This document shows positions 22,501-33,401 of a stretch of 64,000 bases of DNA, piece by piece. The notes beneath the pieces are model-generated. The model made no database searches. It was not told the origin of the DNA and saw only the letters and a program-made list of their open reading frames with translations. This stretch comes from Pristionchus mayeri (taxonomy: Eukaryota > Nematoda > Chromadorea > Rhabditida > Neodiplogasteridae). Position 1 is the first letter of the stretch. Each line of letters starts with the position of its first letter. The stretch is taken from NCBI GenBank assembly GCA_036245805.1, contig BTRK01000001.1, forward strand, positions 27,969,087 to 28,033,086, written 5' to 3'. The translations under genes were made by a program, and so were the position numbers.

Positions 22501-25500
22501 AATGGTGATGACTCCATGAACTTTTCCAATTGATTGCCCCATTTCTTCAAATTTTGAGGGAAATTTTGTACATTTTTCACTCTAAACATCATATACATTG
22601 AATGCAAACATTTTTGGAACTTTTTAGCACTCTTTGAGAAAATTTAAAAATTTCGATTTTCGACACATGAAATCTCGATTTTTTAAAAGTTCCAAAATAT
22701 GTCAATATTATCATCTAAAATTAATGTATCCGTCACCCAAACTTGAAAAAATGCAATATTGCGTCTGAAAATACTTCGAATTGGTAAAAACTGAGTCGTA
22801 ACCTAATTTTAGCCGCTAAAAAACTCGAAAATATATTTTGTTGCGTTTTCAGTGAAAACATCTTCCAAACTGCCAGAAATAGATCACATATCTCGAGTAA
22901 AGTGCTTTTAAATGATAATATTGATATATTTTGGAACTTTTAAAAAATCGAGATTTCATGGGTCGAAAAATCGAATTTTTTTAAATTTTCTCAAAGAGCG
23001 CTAAAAAGTTCCAAAAATGTTTGCACTCGAAATATATTATGTTTAGAGTGAAAATGAACCAAATTTAACTCGAAAACTGAAGAAATGGGACAATCAATTG
23101 AAAAAGTTCATGAAGACATCACCATTCGGACGGCATGGAAAGCAATTTGGCACTGAAAATATGCTACTTTTATAAAATAAACATATTACTGGATGGATTT
23201 GGTACAATATATTTCGGAACTGGAGGGTGGGCGCAACTTTGAGATGGGTAGATACGCCTACAATTAAGCACAGTAGCGAAAAATTGCACATTTGAATGTA
23301 TTTCTTGCGCCAGAATAAATTATTTTTGGCGAAAGTATGCATTTCAACATAATTTTTTGCGCTCTTTTGAATGATGTATAGCACGAGGTCGAAATCCAAA
23401 ATTTGAAATTATCGATTTTTGTAGATCAAAATCGAAATTTCGACACCAACTTCAGCTGGAAAGATTAGTGATGCCTAGCGATCATATCCTGAAAGTTTGA
23501 GTCCTGGGCGATCATTTTTCCGGAGTTGTGCCACTATCGGACCCTTTCCCTGCGTTCTTACGAAGAAAGCGTTTTAAGTTAAATAAATGTCTACAAGTTG
23601 CAAAATTAATTTCCAAAGTTCATTGAAAATCCAGGAAAATTTAAAATACTGTAACCATTCTAGCCATTGATTGAGAAAACGGCCGCTGGATTCGGAAAAG
23701 ACGGAATTTCGAGATGCACGCAGCGTCACACCACGTTGTTTAGCATGGGTTTTCTTCGTTATTATTGAATTAAATGGATTTTTAATGTGAAAACATGGAA
23801 TGTGCGATATAGTGTTATGCAATTTACATAAAAATATAGTCGAATTAGGCAAATAGTGCGTTGTGCAGAATTTAGACCACCGTACAGTGGTCAGCATGCA
23901 GTACAGTCGTTGTGAGAGTCCATGATTCTGTTTCATGGAACCCTTTTTTAACAGGTTGATAGGACTGATGAAATATTCGAGTTCAAACTTTGTCAAAGTA
24001 CTTTCTCTGCACCCTGTAGTGGCTCCATGGGACCACTACAAAGTATTGGCAAACTGTAAAATTAGTGGTTCCAACTTTTGAAAAAATAATGGTCCCAAAA
24101 ATTGGAAATGAAAATGATGGCCCCACCATTTTTCATTTTAAAACTATTTTGACACCATTTTCGCTATTTGGGACCATTGTATTTTCAAATTATGCTACCA
24201 CTATTTTGATTATGGGACCGATATTTTTATAATGGTCCCTGGGGACCACTATGTAATCAAGGACCATTATATTCCGGACCACTATTTCTTCGGGAACAAT
24301 TTATTTCCTTGGGTGCACTATTTTTAGCCTTAACCTTCAACTTTTCACCATTGTATCCATACGTGATAGAAATCTGCACACAAAAAAGTGTCATGCATAA
24401 TAGAAGGAATATTAATCAATACCATCTTCGAGAGGAGCTTCACCACAGCGCCCAGGAATCGATCCGCAGCAACGTAGCGCAGAAGCAAAATGGTCGAGTA
24501 GATGTAGGAAATGTGCAGGGAGAGACTGCAATTGGGTATATCTTCTCTCTCACTCCGTCGCTCAAAGGGAACGACGAAACAGAAAGGAATCGCACTCGAA
24601 AATGACGCGAAACACGATCCAAACATGCCACGATTTGTACATTTGCCGCAGAGTGGCCAGAATTAGGAATGATGAAAAATCTGTGCTGGGAGGATTTAGG
24701 ATTTGCTGAATAGAAGAATCCGTTTACTCGCAAAGTAAAACATGTTCAGGTACATATCAGTTCGCGTATTCTTAACTTCTTCCGTAAGAAATGATTGCAT
24801 CATGAACATTATCTGAAAAGTAAAAATGAAAATTGTAAAAAAATGTGTTTTACCTGCCAAAATCCGAGGACACCCTGTAATTGGAGAATACGCGTGGGAT
24901 CATTGAGGAATGGGACGCTCTCTGATTCTGACAAATTGAGAAGCATATTTTCGAAGAAAATATATTTGATTACCAGAAGCTGAAGAGATTTTCTCGATGA
25001 ACGTCGTACTAAATTCAAATCTGTTCATCGACAACATAATTGCTGTGAATAGAACGACGTAGCACACTTCAGCAATCTTGAATTGAAAGATGTATTTCAA
25101 ATTTAGTCGCTTCTGGTTTTCAATGAAATTTAAAAAATAAATTATTTGTAAAAAATGTGACCAAGTGAAGATAGTATGCCACTCGAGGAGCATCCAATAG
25201 ATGCCACCATTTCTCGACACTCCCACTCCGTTTCCATTGGCTTCGCGAAACGAGAACGCACACACGGTGATTGAGAAAATTCTTCAAATAATTAGTTGTC
25301 GATTAACTTGATGAGTTGCCCACTGACCACAAACTCGCCCTGGTAGGCAATTTCATGCATGCCTAAGAGCGCCCATTTAGGACGAAATTGACCTTGATTT
25401 CTCGTGTTTACAAGCGCCTGAATTTGTAAAATATTTATATAAAATTAGAGAGAGATAGGAACCATTGCGAAACTGATGCTCTCCTTCCGACAATTCTCCA

Positions 25501-26466
25501 AGATAAGAGTGGCCCGATTTTGAAAACATCTCAAATTTCGAAAGTTGATATGGTGCGACGATGAGTAAAAGATGAATAAATAATCAAAGAGGCACCTCGA
25601 TAAATTCTCATATTCACCCGCAATGTCGGATTGCTCAGTTTGAAGGAAAAGTTTGCCTGACTGCCTAAAATAAAGTTCCACCATTTATAAATTTTGTGTC
25701 GAACAAGCCCTTACTTGAGAACAAAAGCAACAGTCAAGCACTTGTAAATCGCGGTGGCCTTTGTTCTATGATTTTCATCAATATCATGAGAGTTCACATT
25801 CAATTCTGCATAGTGTCTCTCCCACATGATAATGAGTGCATCAGACCTCGAAATAAAAATTCTGATTGTAAGTTTGAAAATCGTTTGACATACTTGTAAA
25901 TCGCATGAGAGATGGTTTGCAGGAACGAAGGTCCTTCTCCTTCTCTGTTCCTATTATCAATTCCAGAAAGAGACTCTGCAGCTATCGCGTTCATATCGAA
26001 ATACTGCAAGAACGAAGATCATTCTTCTCCAAATGGGGAAATGAATATTTGAGTAAGCATGTTTAGAACTCGCCATCGGAAAAACAAACTCACATTTAAT
26101 ACACAATACTTGAGCACTCTTTGAAGATGCAAGTCCACATCTTCCGAATTCTGATCATCTTCGATTATGTAGTTTTTGAAGAAATTTGTCTGAAAATGAT
26201 CGTTACGTGAGAATTCTTACAAATAATCACCTCGTTCTCCAAACGCCTCAGCTCGACAAGAACATTATCGGGAAATTGTGGTCTCTAAATACAGATATTT
26301 TTGCGAAAAAAATTGACACATGCGAAATCAGATACTGATCATTGATCAATTGATAACGTAGTTGACAGAATCACCCTCCTATATTTCTTAGTAGCAATCT
26401 TCTTACCAATTCCACCCCCCTCAACCAGTGATATGATTTTTGAAGTTTCTTGAATGCATCACCCAT
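19594..26466 (-). CDS. TRPM-like cation channel, paralogue A (short N-terminus)
   Basis: Exons on the minus strand start at ATG 26466 (MGDAFKKLQKSYHWL, donor GTAAGA). They continue through RPQFPDNVLVELRR, TNFFKNYIIED and YFDMNAIAAE to the channel core. The core has S1 near LLDAPRVAYYLHL, S2 near IAEVCYVVLFTAIML, S4 TILLLRYVAADRFLG, S5 ILLSFLVVFLLFWLTYAVTIL, pore IPWRVFSNGAFEIFAEM and S6 LLIYVLVSTVVLINLITSFL. After S6 come FEFYR and a TRP-box-like RLDEYRKKPFIPPPFTL. The order and the PW(R)..F.IFAE pore match TRPM channels (WIFRSVIYEPYLAMFGQ in mammals), which conduct Ca/Mg across membranes. The several-hundred-residue MHR region of ordinary TRPMs is not present. The intron between S4 and S5 holds a 3.26-kb maT transposon. 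One intron seems to use a GC donor (TTT|GCGAGT near 24731). The C-terminal end and a few small joins are approximate. Confidence 0.72.
20875..21899 (-). pseudogene. maT-family transposase with one frameshift
   Basis: Reading from 21899 on the minus strand, an N-terminal helix-turn-helix (RKSIIDLWTLGESPAGISKK, SRQTVHNTI) and a GRP linker (TVGRPHTAVT) precede the DDE/D domain. The catalytic residues visible are D in LYSDEKV, D in FQQDSAPAH, and a third D in SPDLSPLDF. There are 37 residues between the second and third, the DD37D spacing of the maT clade. The reading frame ends near 21276 and resumes in the next frame (VFVKPGVKVDKNYY) down to stop 20875; the change lies in a run of five C near 21300-21305. 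Everything else is intact, so inactivation looks recent. Confidence 0.9.
22055..23580. repeat. 1.45-kb palindrome inside the maT element
   Basis: Arms mirror about position 22814. The core 22095-23533 is highly similar, with about 90% residue identity between the mirrored 101-codon frames at 22228-22533 (+) and 23094-23399 (-). A weaker match continues to about 22055 and 23580. The interior is AT-rich with no protein family. Both this and the RWDD4 palindrome contain GTAGATCAAAA and ATCGATAAT words, hinting at a distant relationship. Confidence 0.85.
24020..24310. repeat. Degenerate GGTCCC/GGGACC-rich repeat
   Basis: Right next to the maT element, the words GGGACCA, TGGTCCC and GGACCACTAT recur about a dozen times at irregular 15-30 bp intervals and in both orientations. 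The pattern recalls the GGGACC core of the foldback minisatellite at 44.2-45.5 kb but the unit differs. Non-coding. Confidence 0.6.
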
Positions 26467-26594
26467 CAAAGAAAACGATCAGAGCTCACTCGGGCAATTT
26501 CAGCTGAAATAGCGCATTAATTTAACTGTGAAAAAGAACAACTGAGCGCTCATACGAAATAGAGCTGAAATAGTGATAGATGATGAGTGGCCGC

Positions 26595-26608
26595 GTTATC
26601 AAGGCAAC
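26595..26608 (-). promoter_or_regulatory. X-box-like (RFX/DAF-19) site upstream of TRPM-A
   Basis: GTTATCAAGGCAAC fits RYYNYYWWRRNRAC at every position. It lies about 130 bp upstream of the proposed ATG, in the range typical of X-boxes of ciliary genes. A GATA site (CTTATC, 26639-26644) lies about 44 bp further upstream. The block is conserved in paralogue B. Confidence 0.55.
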
Positions 26609-26840
26609 TCTTCTCTCTCTTCCCAAAGGCTAAACTCCCTTATCATAGGCACTGGCCGAAGAGCAAACAATCGATTAAAATGATACACTAACGGTCTGAT
26701 TATTTGTTGGTGTAAAGAGAAAGATGCGGAACAACTATAACAATAAATTGGCAAAATTGATTCTATTACATGATCTTCCTCACGTTTTTTGTTCGGTTCA
26801 ATGAAAGAATATTAATTTAGCCTTATTATTATAACATAAA

Positions 26841-29800
26841 TCACGATAGGGCTAGTGACAATCTAGACATTCGAACTGTGACTTGGCGGGGTTCGGGCGA
26901 CTCGGAGAGGTGACCGAGCGGAAGCAACGGCTCGTTGGATTGATTGATGGCATCCATTCCGTTTACTAGAGCTGGCTGAGGAAGAGGAGTTCCAGGGGTC
27001 GAGGGAACCTTGGATGGACGAGGTGAGGGCTGCCTATTGTATGAGGGGATGGCATGCTCGTCATTCTTGCAGCTGCTGCAGCAGCAGTATTCCAATAAGA
27101 GCAGGAGCATAGAGATGAAAGTGAGAGGCGGAGGAAAGCACGGCTTCCTCCTGTACTCTTCCAGTCGCTGCAATATTATTCTATACTATTTTCTCCTTGG
27201 AATGATGCTCAAATGAAGGTGAGCCCGATTGCGTAAGAATCAGATCTGGGGGATTTTGATACAACAAAAAATCGAAATGAAGAAATAGGAAGTGCAGGCT
27301 CTAGATCGATTCTTTTGCAAAATTATGAACTTACACGATAAAACTCGTAGTTGACCTCTTCCTCTTCCGAAGTAGAATCCGATTTCAGCTCCTCGTAGGA
27401 GGACCTGCAATTTTTTTTCACAATTAAAAAGGCAAAAGAAATTAAAATTGCGATTTTGAAATTTACGTCAGAAAGGAGGTAATGAGATTAATGAGGACGA
27501 TGGATGAGACTAGCACATAAACGAATAGCGATATCTGAAAGATCGAATTTTGGATATAGTCTTTCGAATAGCTTTTACAGTTCATACACAACTGTTTTTT
27601 TAAATTTGTTAAGATTACATGTTAGTTAAAAAAATTAAATAAGTAAATACTACCATTACGCACCGGAATAAGCCAACTGCGTATGAGACAGTCCACCCAT
27701 ATCTCGAAGCTAGACGATTTCCGACTGTCAGTACAACTCTTTATTCTTCCTGAATATAACTTTCTGAGTAAATTTTACACTTAAAATATCATGGTTCAGG
27801 GCTTCAGCTTCGATTAAAATTTGATAAAAATATTTATAAATTACTCACCCTCCATCTTATCCTCTTTAAAATCCGCAAAAATTTCGAAAGCTCCGTTTTC
27901 GAAGAAATTCCACAACAATTTGTCGAAATTCAACGGGTCACCAGAAAAAAATTATGATAAACTATTTTCACCGGGTACGCTTGGAAGGTCAAAATGGTCT
28001 TCCCCAAATACATTAAATTATATGAGATGTGTGCGTAAATTGCGCACTCATGCAATAGAACATTTTTCAATTTAAAAATGAACCTATTAGGGATAATATG
28101 GTGACTGCATAAGTGATCCAGAAAACGATGAAAACTGCCACGAATGAAAGGAGAATTCGAGTCTACAATTTACTACTTTCTAATTATGGTACACTTGGCT
28201 TACCATTTTTGTGAGTAGCCGTACTACAGACCCCAGGAATCGATCGGCGGTGAAATGTCTCAGAAGCATAATCGCTGATACTATGAAAGAAACGAGGAAG
28301 GTAATGCTTAAAAAATTAATTGAATCACGACACTTTCAAATAATACAAACTCGAATAAGAATCGCGCGAAGGTGTATGCATATACCACCCAGTCCGATAT
28401 ACATTTCATATTTAAAGTTATTAGTTTAAATATGCATAATATGCCAAAAAGCACGTAACCTGCAAATATCATTATGTATCAGGTTGGTTCAATAGTTTCT
28501 GACTATTTTAATGTTCGGACATTTTGACCTTCCCCGTCCATCTCATTCAGCCAATCAACTAATGGTTATTCATGGTTGATAAAGACTTGGGAATACTGTT
28601 TACGCGAGGAAACATCGGGCCAATTCGATCAGCAAGGATGACACTGTTCACAGTCAAACTCTAAATTTATCTTCATTTTACTATTCAATTGATCGTAACT
28701 CCAAGGACAAATGAGATTGAGACAAATGTGAAGGACTATTGAGAAGCCTATTACACGGGCATATAATTTGACAATTCACAAATTTTGGTCTTCTGAATCC
28801 CCGCTTAAAATTTTAGCCCAATCAGCAAACTACGCTAATTGGAAAATGCTTGCTTTAAATTTTCTGGCACTGTACTCGCATAGATCGGCCTAGAAACCTT
28901 CCTATCTTAGTACACAGTTATATTTAGGAGAAGATTGATCAATCAATTGGTAATTAGGATATTTCGGAACCGCGATTTAGAAATTTAAACATCGAAATCA
29001 GCACTTTTTGTTGTTTCTCTCTTCTCACTCGCAATGAAGATCGGGTTTTTCACGCATAACTGAACAAGCAACTCTTGCCCTACTAGATATATGTTGGGCT
29101 AATTCAGGAGGTCTCAAATATTTGAGAAGTTGAGCTCAACCAAAAACACCGAAAAACACCATTTTCTGCAGTTTCTATAGGTAAATAATTGTCTCACGTT
29201 CAATAAGCGCTATATCCAATGTAAATGTTTTTACGGTACTCCACCACTACTGTCGTCACTAAAGCTATAGAGGACTCGCATGCAATCGAGATAGACCAGG
29301 AGAAATTATGAAAAATAAAAAGTCAGAAACTTTTGAACCCACCTAATAATTCGTGTAATAATTTTTAATAAGTTATATGTAATAGAAGAAGATCACTTAA
29401 TGCGAAGCTGGTACAAAGGATCCATTCACTCGTCGAAGCATGGTCATAATTCAAGATCAGCTGGGCGATATACATAACCTCAAGCGAAAATAATCTAACT
29501 TTTTCATACTTTTACATTTACCTGCCAAACAAAGAAGATGGACCGAAGGAAATATATGGCCGCAACGACTAAAACACTTGGAGGAGATTCACTCCAATTT
29601 GCTTGTGAGTCTTCCGATCTTGACATGGTTTCATTCCAAATTTGAAATGTGTTATTCCAGATTGAAAAGGTTTTGTTCCATATCAGCAAAGTTTCGTCCC
29701 AGAAAGAAGAATTGTCGTTTCTCTTGATTGAAGTGACGTGCGAAATCTCCTTCATATCCGAGAATAGTTCGACTTTATCAGAACTGTTTAAAACTGACGA

Positions 29801-31064
29801 TTGTTCTGTAACATTGCAATCTAAAAACAATTGATTATGTAACCTTTGAAATTTCTGCACACTCACCATTTGCTATCGGTCCAGCATAACTAACTCGATT
29901 TCTTGACAACATCACGAAAACGAAAAGAATAACGAAGAGAATGTTTGCAATCTTAACCCGAGAATGTTAATCGAAAACCGTTACACACTCACCACATGTG
30001 CATTACGACACACTTTGGGCGACGTACGGCTCCGAAAACATGGCTTATGTCGAACTGCTTGATTCCACTGTTCCTTTGCAGCAACTACGCAAACACGATG
30101 ACTCATAAAACGCTGAGACGGCAACTATTGTTGGGAAAGTTTCGGCTTGCATGATCACCGTTAGCCTTCCGAGATATGCGACCTCTAGAAGCCCACGAGT
30201 GCACCAGTCTGGTTTATTAACATTCGAATTGAGCATATCCTTAAAGATCGGAAGTGAAAGAGCTCACGTTTGAATTGCATGATCACTAGCCTGTGCTGTA
30301 GTAAAGCTTTCTTCCCTTATCAATTCGAGTCTTTCCGTTGCGATTTCCTCGTAATGCCTGCAATGTAGAGTTGCGGATGAAATATAATTTATAATTGTGA
30401 AACAGCTCACAATGATAGTTGTTTGTACTTCATGGCCTGTTTCATTTGATGCTTCTTTGTGAAGATACTTTCAGCTTTTCTGAATATAATATTATTGCTG
30501 CAGAAATATCGAGTGACAGATAATAACTACTCACCTGAGCACAAATGCTAATGCGAGATTTTTGTAAATCGATGAATTCTCTTGCATATAAGGTTTTTCA
30601 AAATTATGTTTAAGACATCTGCAAACAGCATACATATAATGTTATCTCAATTTTCTTACATGAATAGGCATCGCAACAGGTTTTGCAAAAACAGCAAATC
30701 CGTCTCAAACATTTTGTTGATATCGAAAATCTTAATAATCAAGCAAATAAAGATGATTAATTATACAAAATTTATAAATGCTCACATCTAAGATGCAGAA
30801 TCCGAGAAATTTTTGTTGGTCTTTTGACACAGCTTCGGCTAATGCCCCATTATTCTCCAGAAGATAATTCTTCACGAAATTAGTCTGCAAAATTTGCGAT
30901 TTTAAAGCATGTAATCTACTGACAATTGTGTGCAAATATGAACATGCTTAAAACATCGGAGGCCAGATTCTTCTTCGACTAAAAGTTGGAAATTGAAAAC
31001 CATTTCGAAAGCATACCTCAGCCTCAAACCTATCAAGTTCTTTCGCAACATATGAGGAGAACAT
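26841..31064 (-). CDS. TRPM-like cation channel, paralogue B (short N-terminus, glycosylated repeat)
   Basis: Exons run from a likely ATG at 31064 (MFSSYVAKELDRF) through TNFVKNYLLENN, IFDINKMFETDLLF, SSIYKNLALAFVLR, KPDWCTRGLLEVAYLG and SHRVCVVAAKEQW to the channel. In the channel, S2 is ANILFVILFVFVML, S4 AIMLLRHFTADRFLG, S5 ILLSFVAVFIVFWITYAVTIL (two exons), pore ending NGAFEIFADFKED and S6 SLFVYVLVSSIVLINLITSF. Then comes NYEFYR|RLEEYRRKPCFPPP, and the tail has P/S-rich PSPRPSKVPSTPG. Every exon has a counterpart in paralogue A, 375 bp downstream, so the pair is a tandem duplication. The S1-S2 or S2-S3 extracellular loop carries an extra stretch of about 80 residues with WxxT heptads and NxT sequons, absent from A. 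No N-terminal MHR region is visible. The mariner-type copy 2 occupies one intron. The 5' join is tentative. Confidence 0.7.
28479..29346 (-). mobile_element. Mariner-type non-autonomous element, copy 2 (TRPM-B intron)
   Basis: Same family as 7704-8609, in the opposite orientation and 868 bp long. The ends are TCAGGTTGGTTCAATAG and the complement of TTAGGTGGGTTCAAAAG, with TA at both sides. No transposase was recognised. Confidence 0.8.
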
Positions 31065-31260
31065 GAACAGCTGAAAGACAAGAAAGATATCATAAAAATC
31101 GGAATAGCGGAATATTGAATATATCTTTTTTAATTACGAGTTAGTTTTGCATTTATTCGAGTCTAATGGCAACGCGATAAGAAGCAGAATTGAGAAATCA
31201 AAAAAGTAGGCAGAATGGATTCCGTGCTAAGAGGGTGTTGGAGAGCAACGAAGGCGCCGT

Positions 31261-31274
31261 GTTATCAATACAAC
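31261..31274 (-). promoter_or_regulatory. X-box-like site upstream of TRPM-B
   Basis: GTTATCAATACAAC matches the X-box consensus with one mismatch. It lies about 200 bp upstream of the likely TRPM-B start. A GATA site (CTTATC, 31307-31312) follows at nearly the same spacing as in paralogue A, with GCTAAAYTCC conserved in between. Confidence 0.5.
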
Positions 31275-31622
31275 ACCTCTTTTCTCTTTAAGCGGGCTAA
31301 ATTCCTCTTATCAAAGCGCTTTTGGAAATGCAAACACACCGAAGCTCACCATGAAGCGATTGCTTATTTTAATATTTTAAAAAATAACACAAAATTACAG
31401 GGCATTATTCCCATATCATTTGAAAGAGCAAACCTAAACCAGAATAGTCAAAGAGACTACTATCATTGCAAATTTTGTTCATCCGTTGGAACAAGGATAA
31501 CAAATATCTTGATGGGACCAATGGAAGCGCTAGCAATCACTTTATCGTTATTATTCCGTACCGGGGATAACACATTGTGCGCATACAAGATATTATACAG
31601 TAAGCCCAATCGATAATCTTCT

Positions 31623-33401
31623 TCATTTGAACTCGAGGTTATCGTAGGCGGGTGGTGTCGATGTGTCTACCGTAGCGAAGACGTCGGATGCCCCGTAGGA
31701 TACTGTAGCGTCGAAGGTGAAATTGAACGATGTCTCGCGGTCTTTGAGGAAGTGATAGAAGCAGTAGATGATCTGAGAACAATTATAGATTATCGATTTT
31801 TGCAGAGTCGGTAGCGTATTAGAGTCCCAACATGCTGACAAGTCGTGCGCTGTATTTGTACATGCGAAATTATTTTGAAACTATTTCGAAATTGTTTTCG
31901 AAAACGATTTTCGAAACCTCGAGGAAGTAGGCCTGTACAAATCCTGAGATGCAGAGGAAGAGAATGAAAACCACGGTGAACGTTGTCATCGCTGAAAGTG
32001 AGATCTTTCGTAGCTGATCAAGCACATTTTCTCCTTCTCTACTGGAGGATATGATATTGTGAATAGAATCAGCTCTAGATGTTCTTCCACGTTAGAAATA
32101 GAGGAGGAACACTAGCTTGTTCTCTGAATCTGGTCGGTCGATGATCTTTGATCCCTAGGGAATGTAAGTTCACCTCGATTGAACTCCTCCTGGCTCACTT
32201 TTGGATCGACGCTCCAAAAGTCCTCCGCCAGAGATACGACCTTTCATATAATTAGATTAGACAAACAGAAATCTTAGACAGGTTGCGATGTTTGAAGAAC
32301 CAATCATTGAGCTGTCACATACGAAAGGACTTATGATAATGATCAAGGATCAAAGATCGAACCGTCGTTGAATCAACAGCGATTGCAATGATGAAGATGA
32401 AAAGCGAGAGTGCAGTGATCACGAGGGCCAACGCCTGAAACGAAAAAAAAATTGTTTGTATTTGTGAACAGCAACCCCCCCCCCCCCGGCCGCCTTATGA
32501 TTCGATGCGATTTGAGGCTCTAGGTTAAAAAGGAACTGCTATTTCACCTTTTCGATTTTTTCTCATAGATTTTGATCTGCGTGTCTTTGAAATAGAATCT
32601 TTTCTTTCTTTCCTGCTCAGTGTTAGTGAAAACTATCAAGTTCAGAGATCAAAGACTCGCCTGGAATACGAGGTAGGGCACGACGTACAGTCTCTTCTCC
32701 TTGAAGACGCCATATATGAGAGCACCGAAGATGACGATCGAGAAGGCGCCAGAAAGGAGGGAGAAGAAGGCTGCCGTCTGACAAACACCTCATTTGATCA
32801 GTCACTTCTTGAAGACCACACATTCCTGTTCCCTACGTGCGGAGGTGGTATCTTGGAGAAGAGAAGGGCTAGGACAAAATTCCATTTGATGTCGGGCATA
32901 GTATTTTTTCTCGTTGTATTCTTCGCATATTGTAGTTGTGCTCGAAATCAGAATGGCAAAGGAGAGAAAGAAGTGATGATATTGAATTCTCGTGTTGCGC
33001 TGAGCCAACAAAGCCAACTCCACGTTTTCTTTCCCTCGTCTCGTTGAATTTCCTACATAATGGGCGCAAACTTTCATTCTCTAATGAGTTGTTGATTCAT
33101 GAGAAAATTGATCGAGAGAAAAATACTAAGACACAATCCACTGCGTTCTCCCATTTGTTCATATTCACAGTGTAGAATATTGAATCACAGTTTGACCTAC
33201 CAGACTCCTCGTGATCGAAAATATGAGCTGCACCGAGATCAGCGCCACATAACAGACTGCCACGATTCGCGCCGCTTTCTGAACGCAAACAACAATAATA
33301 ACGTCAAAACAACAACAAAACCGCACCGTGACGTGTAGTTTGCCAAAGAAGTGGAAGTACTTCTTGTCGTTCTGATCGAACGGAGGCGACGTCGTTGACA
33401 T
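31623..33401 (-). CDS. LAPTM4-like four-transmembrane lysosomal protein
   Basis: Seven exons (33327-33401, 33201-33278, 32661-32777, 32363-32434, 32174-32240, 31918-31991, 31623-31772) join in frame to 210 residues. Four membrane spans are visible: IVAVCYVALISVQLIF, SLLSGAFSIVIFGALIYGVF, ALVITALSLFIFIIAIAV and FTVVFILFLCISGFVQAYFL. The first exon, KKYFHFFGKLHV, resembles the cysteine/histidine-rich start of LAPTM4. The cytosolic tail ends PPAYDNLEF, a PPxY-type motif of the kind used by LAPTM proteins for NEDD4-family binding and lysosomal sorting. LAPTM proteins sit in late endosomes/lysosomes. Intron 3 has a GC donor (CAG|GCGAGT). The family call rests on topology and tail rather than a strong signature; another nematode four-TM family remains possible. 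Confidence 0.72.

Larger units (their letters stand above)
20753..24016 (-). mobile_element. maT-type (DD37D) Tc1/mariner element carrying an internal palindrome
   Basis: The terminal inverted repeats begin CAGGGTGCGGAGAAAGTAC on the left and the same with one change on the right, each flanked by TA. The 3264-bp element is over twice the normal length of about 1.3 kb. The transposase occupies its left third; a 1.45-kb palindrome fills the middle. It sits in the intron between the S4 and S5 exons of TRPM-A. Confidence 0.88.

Noticed and set aside
22228..23399. Mirrored 101-codon frames
   Set aside because: Same reason: palindrome arms inside the maT element.
24900..25265. 121-codon frame as a single exon
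   Set aside because: Comparison with paralogue B shows that its right half is an out-of-frame shadow of NHRVCVLVSRSQW and the S1 exon; only its left half is coding in that frame.
25700..26480. Ankyrin-type N-terminus for TRPM-A
   Set aside because: No ankyrin consensus (TPLHxA) is visible; the exons align instead with paralogue B and the TRPM pre-S1 helices.
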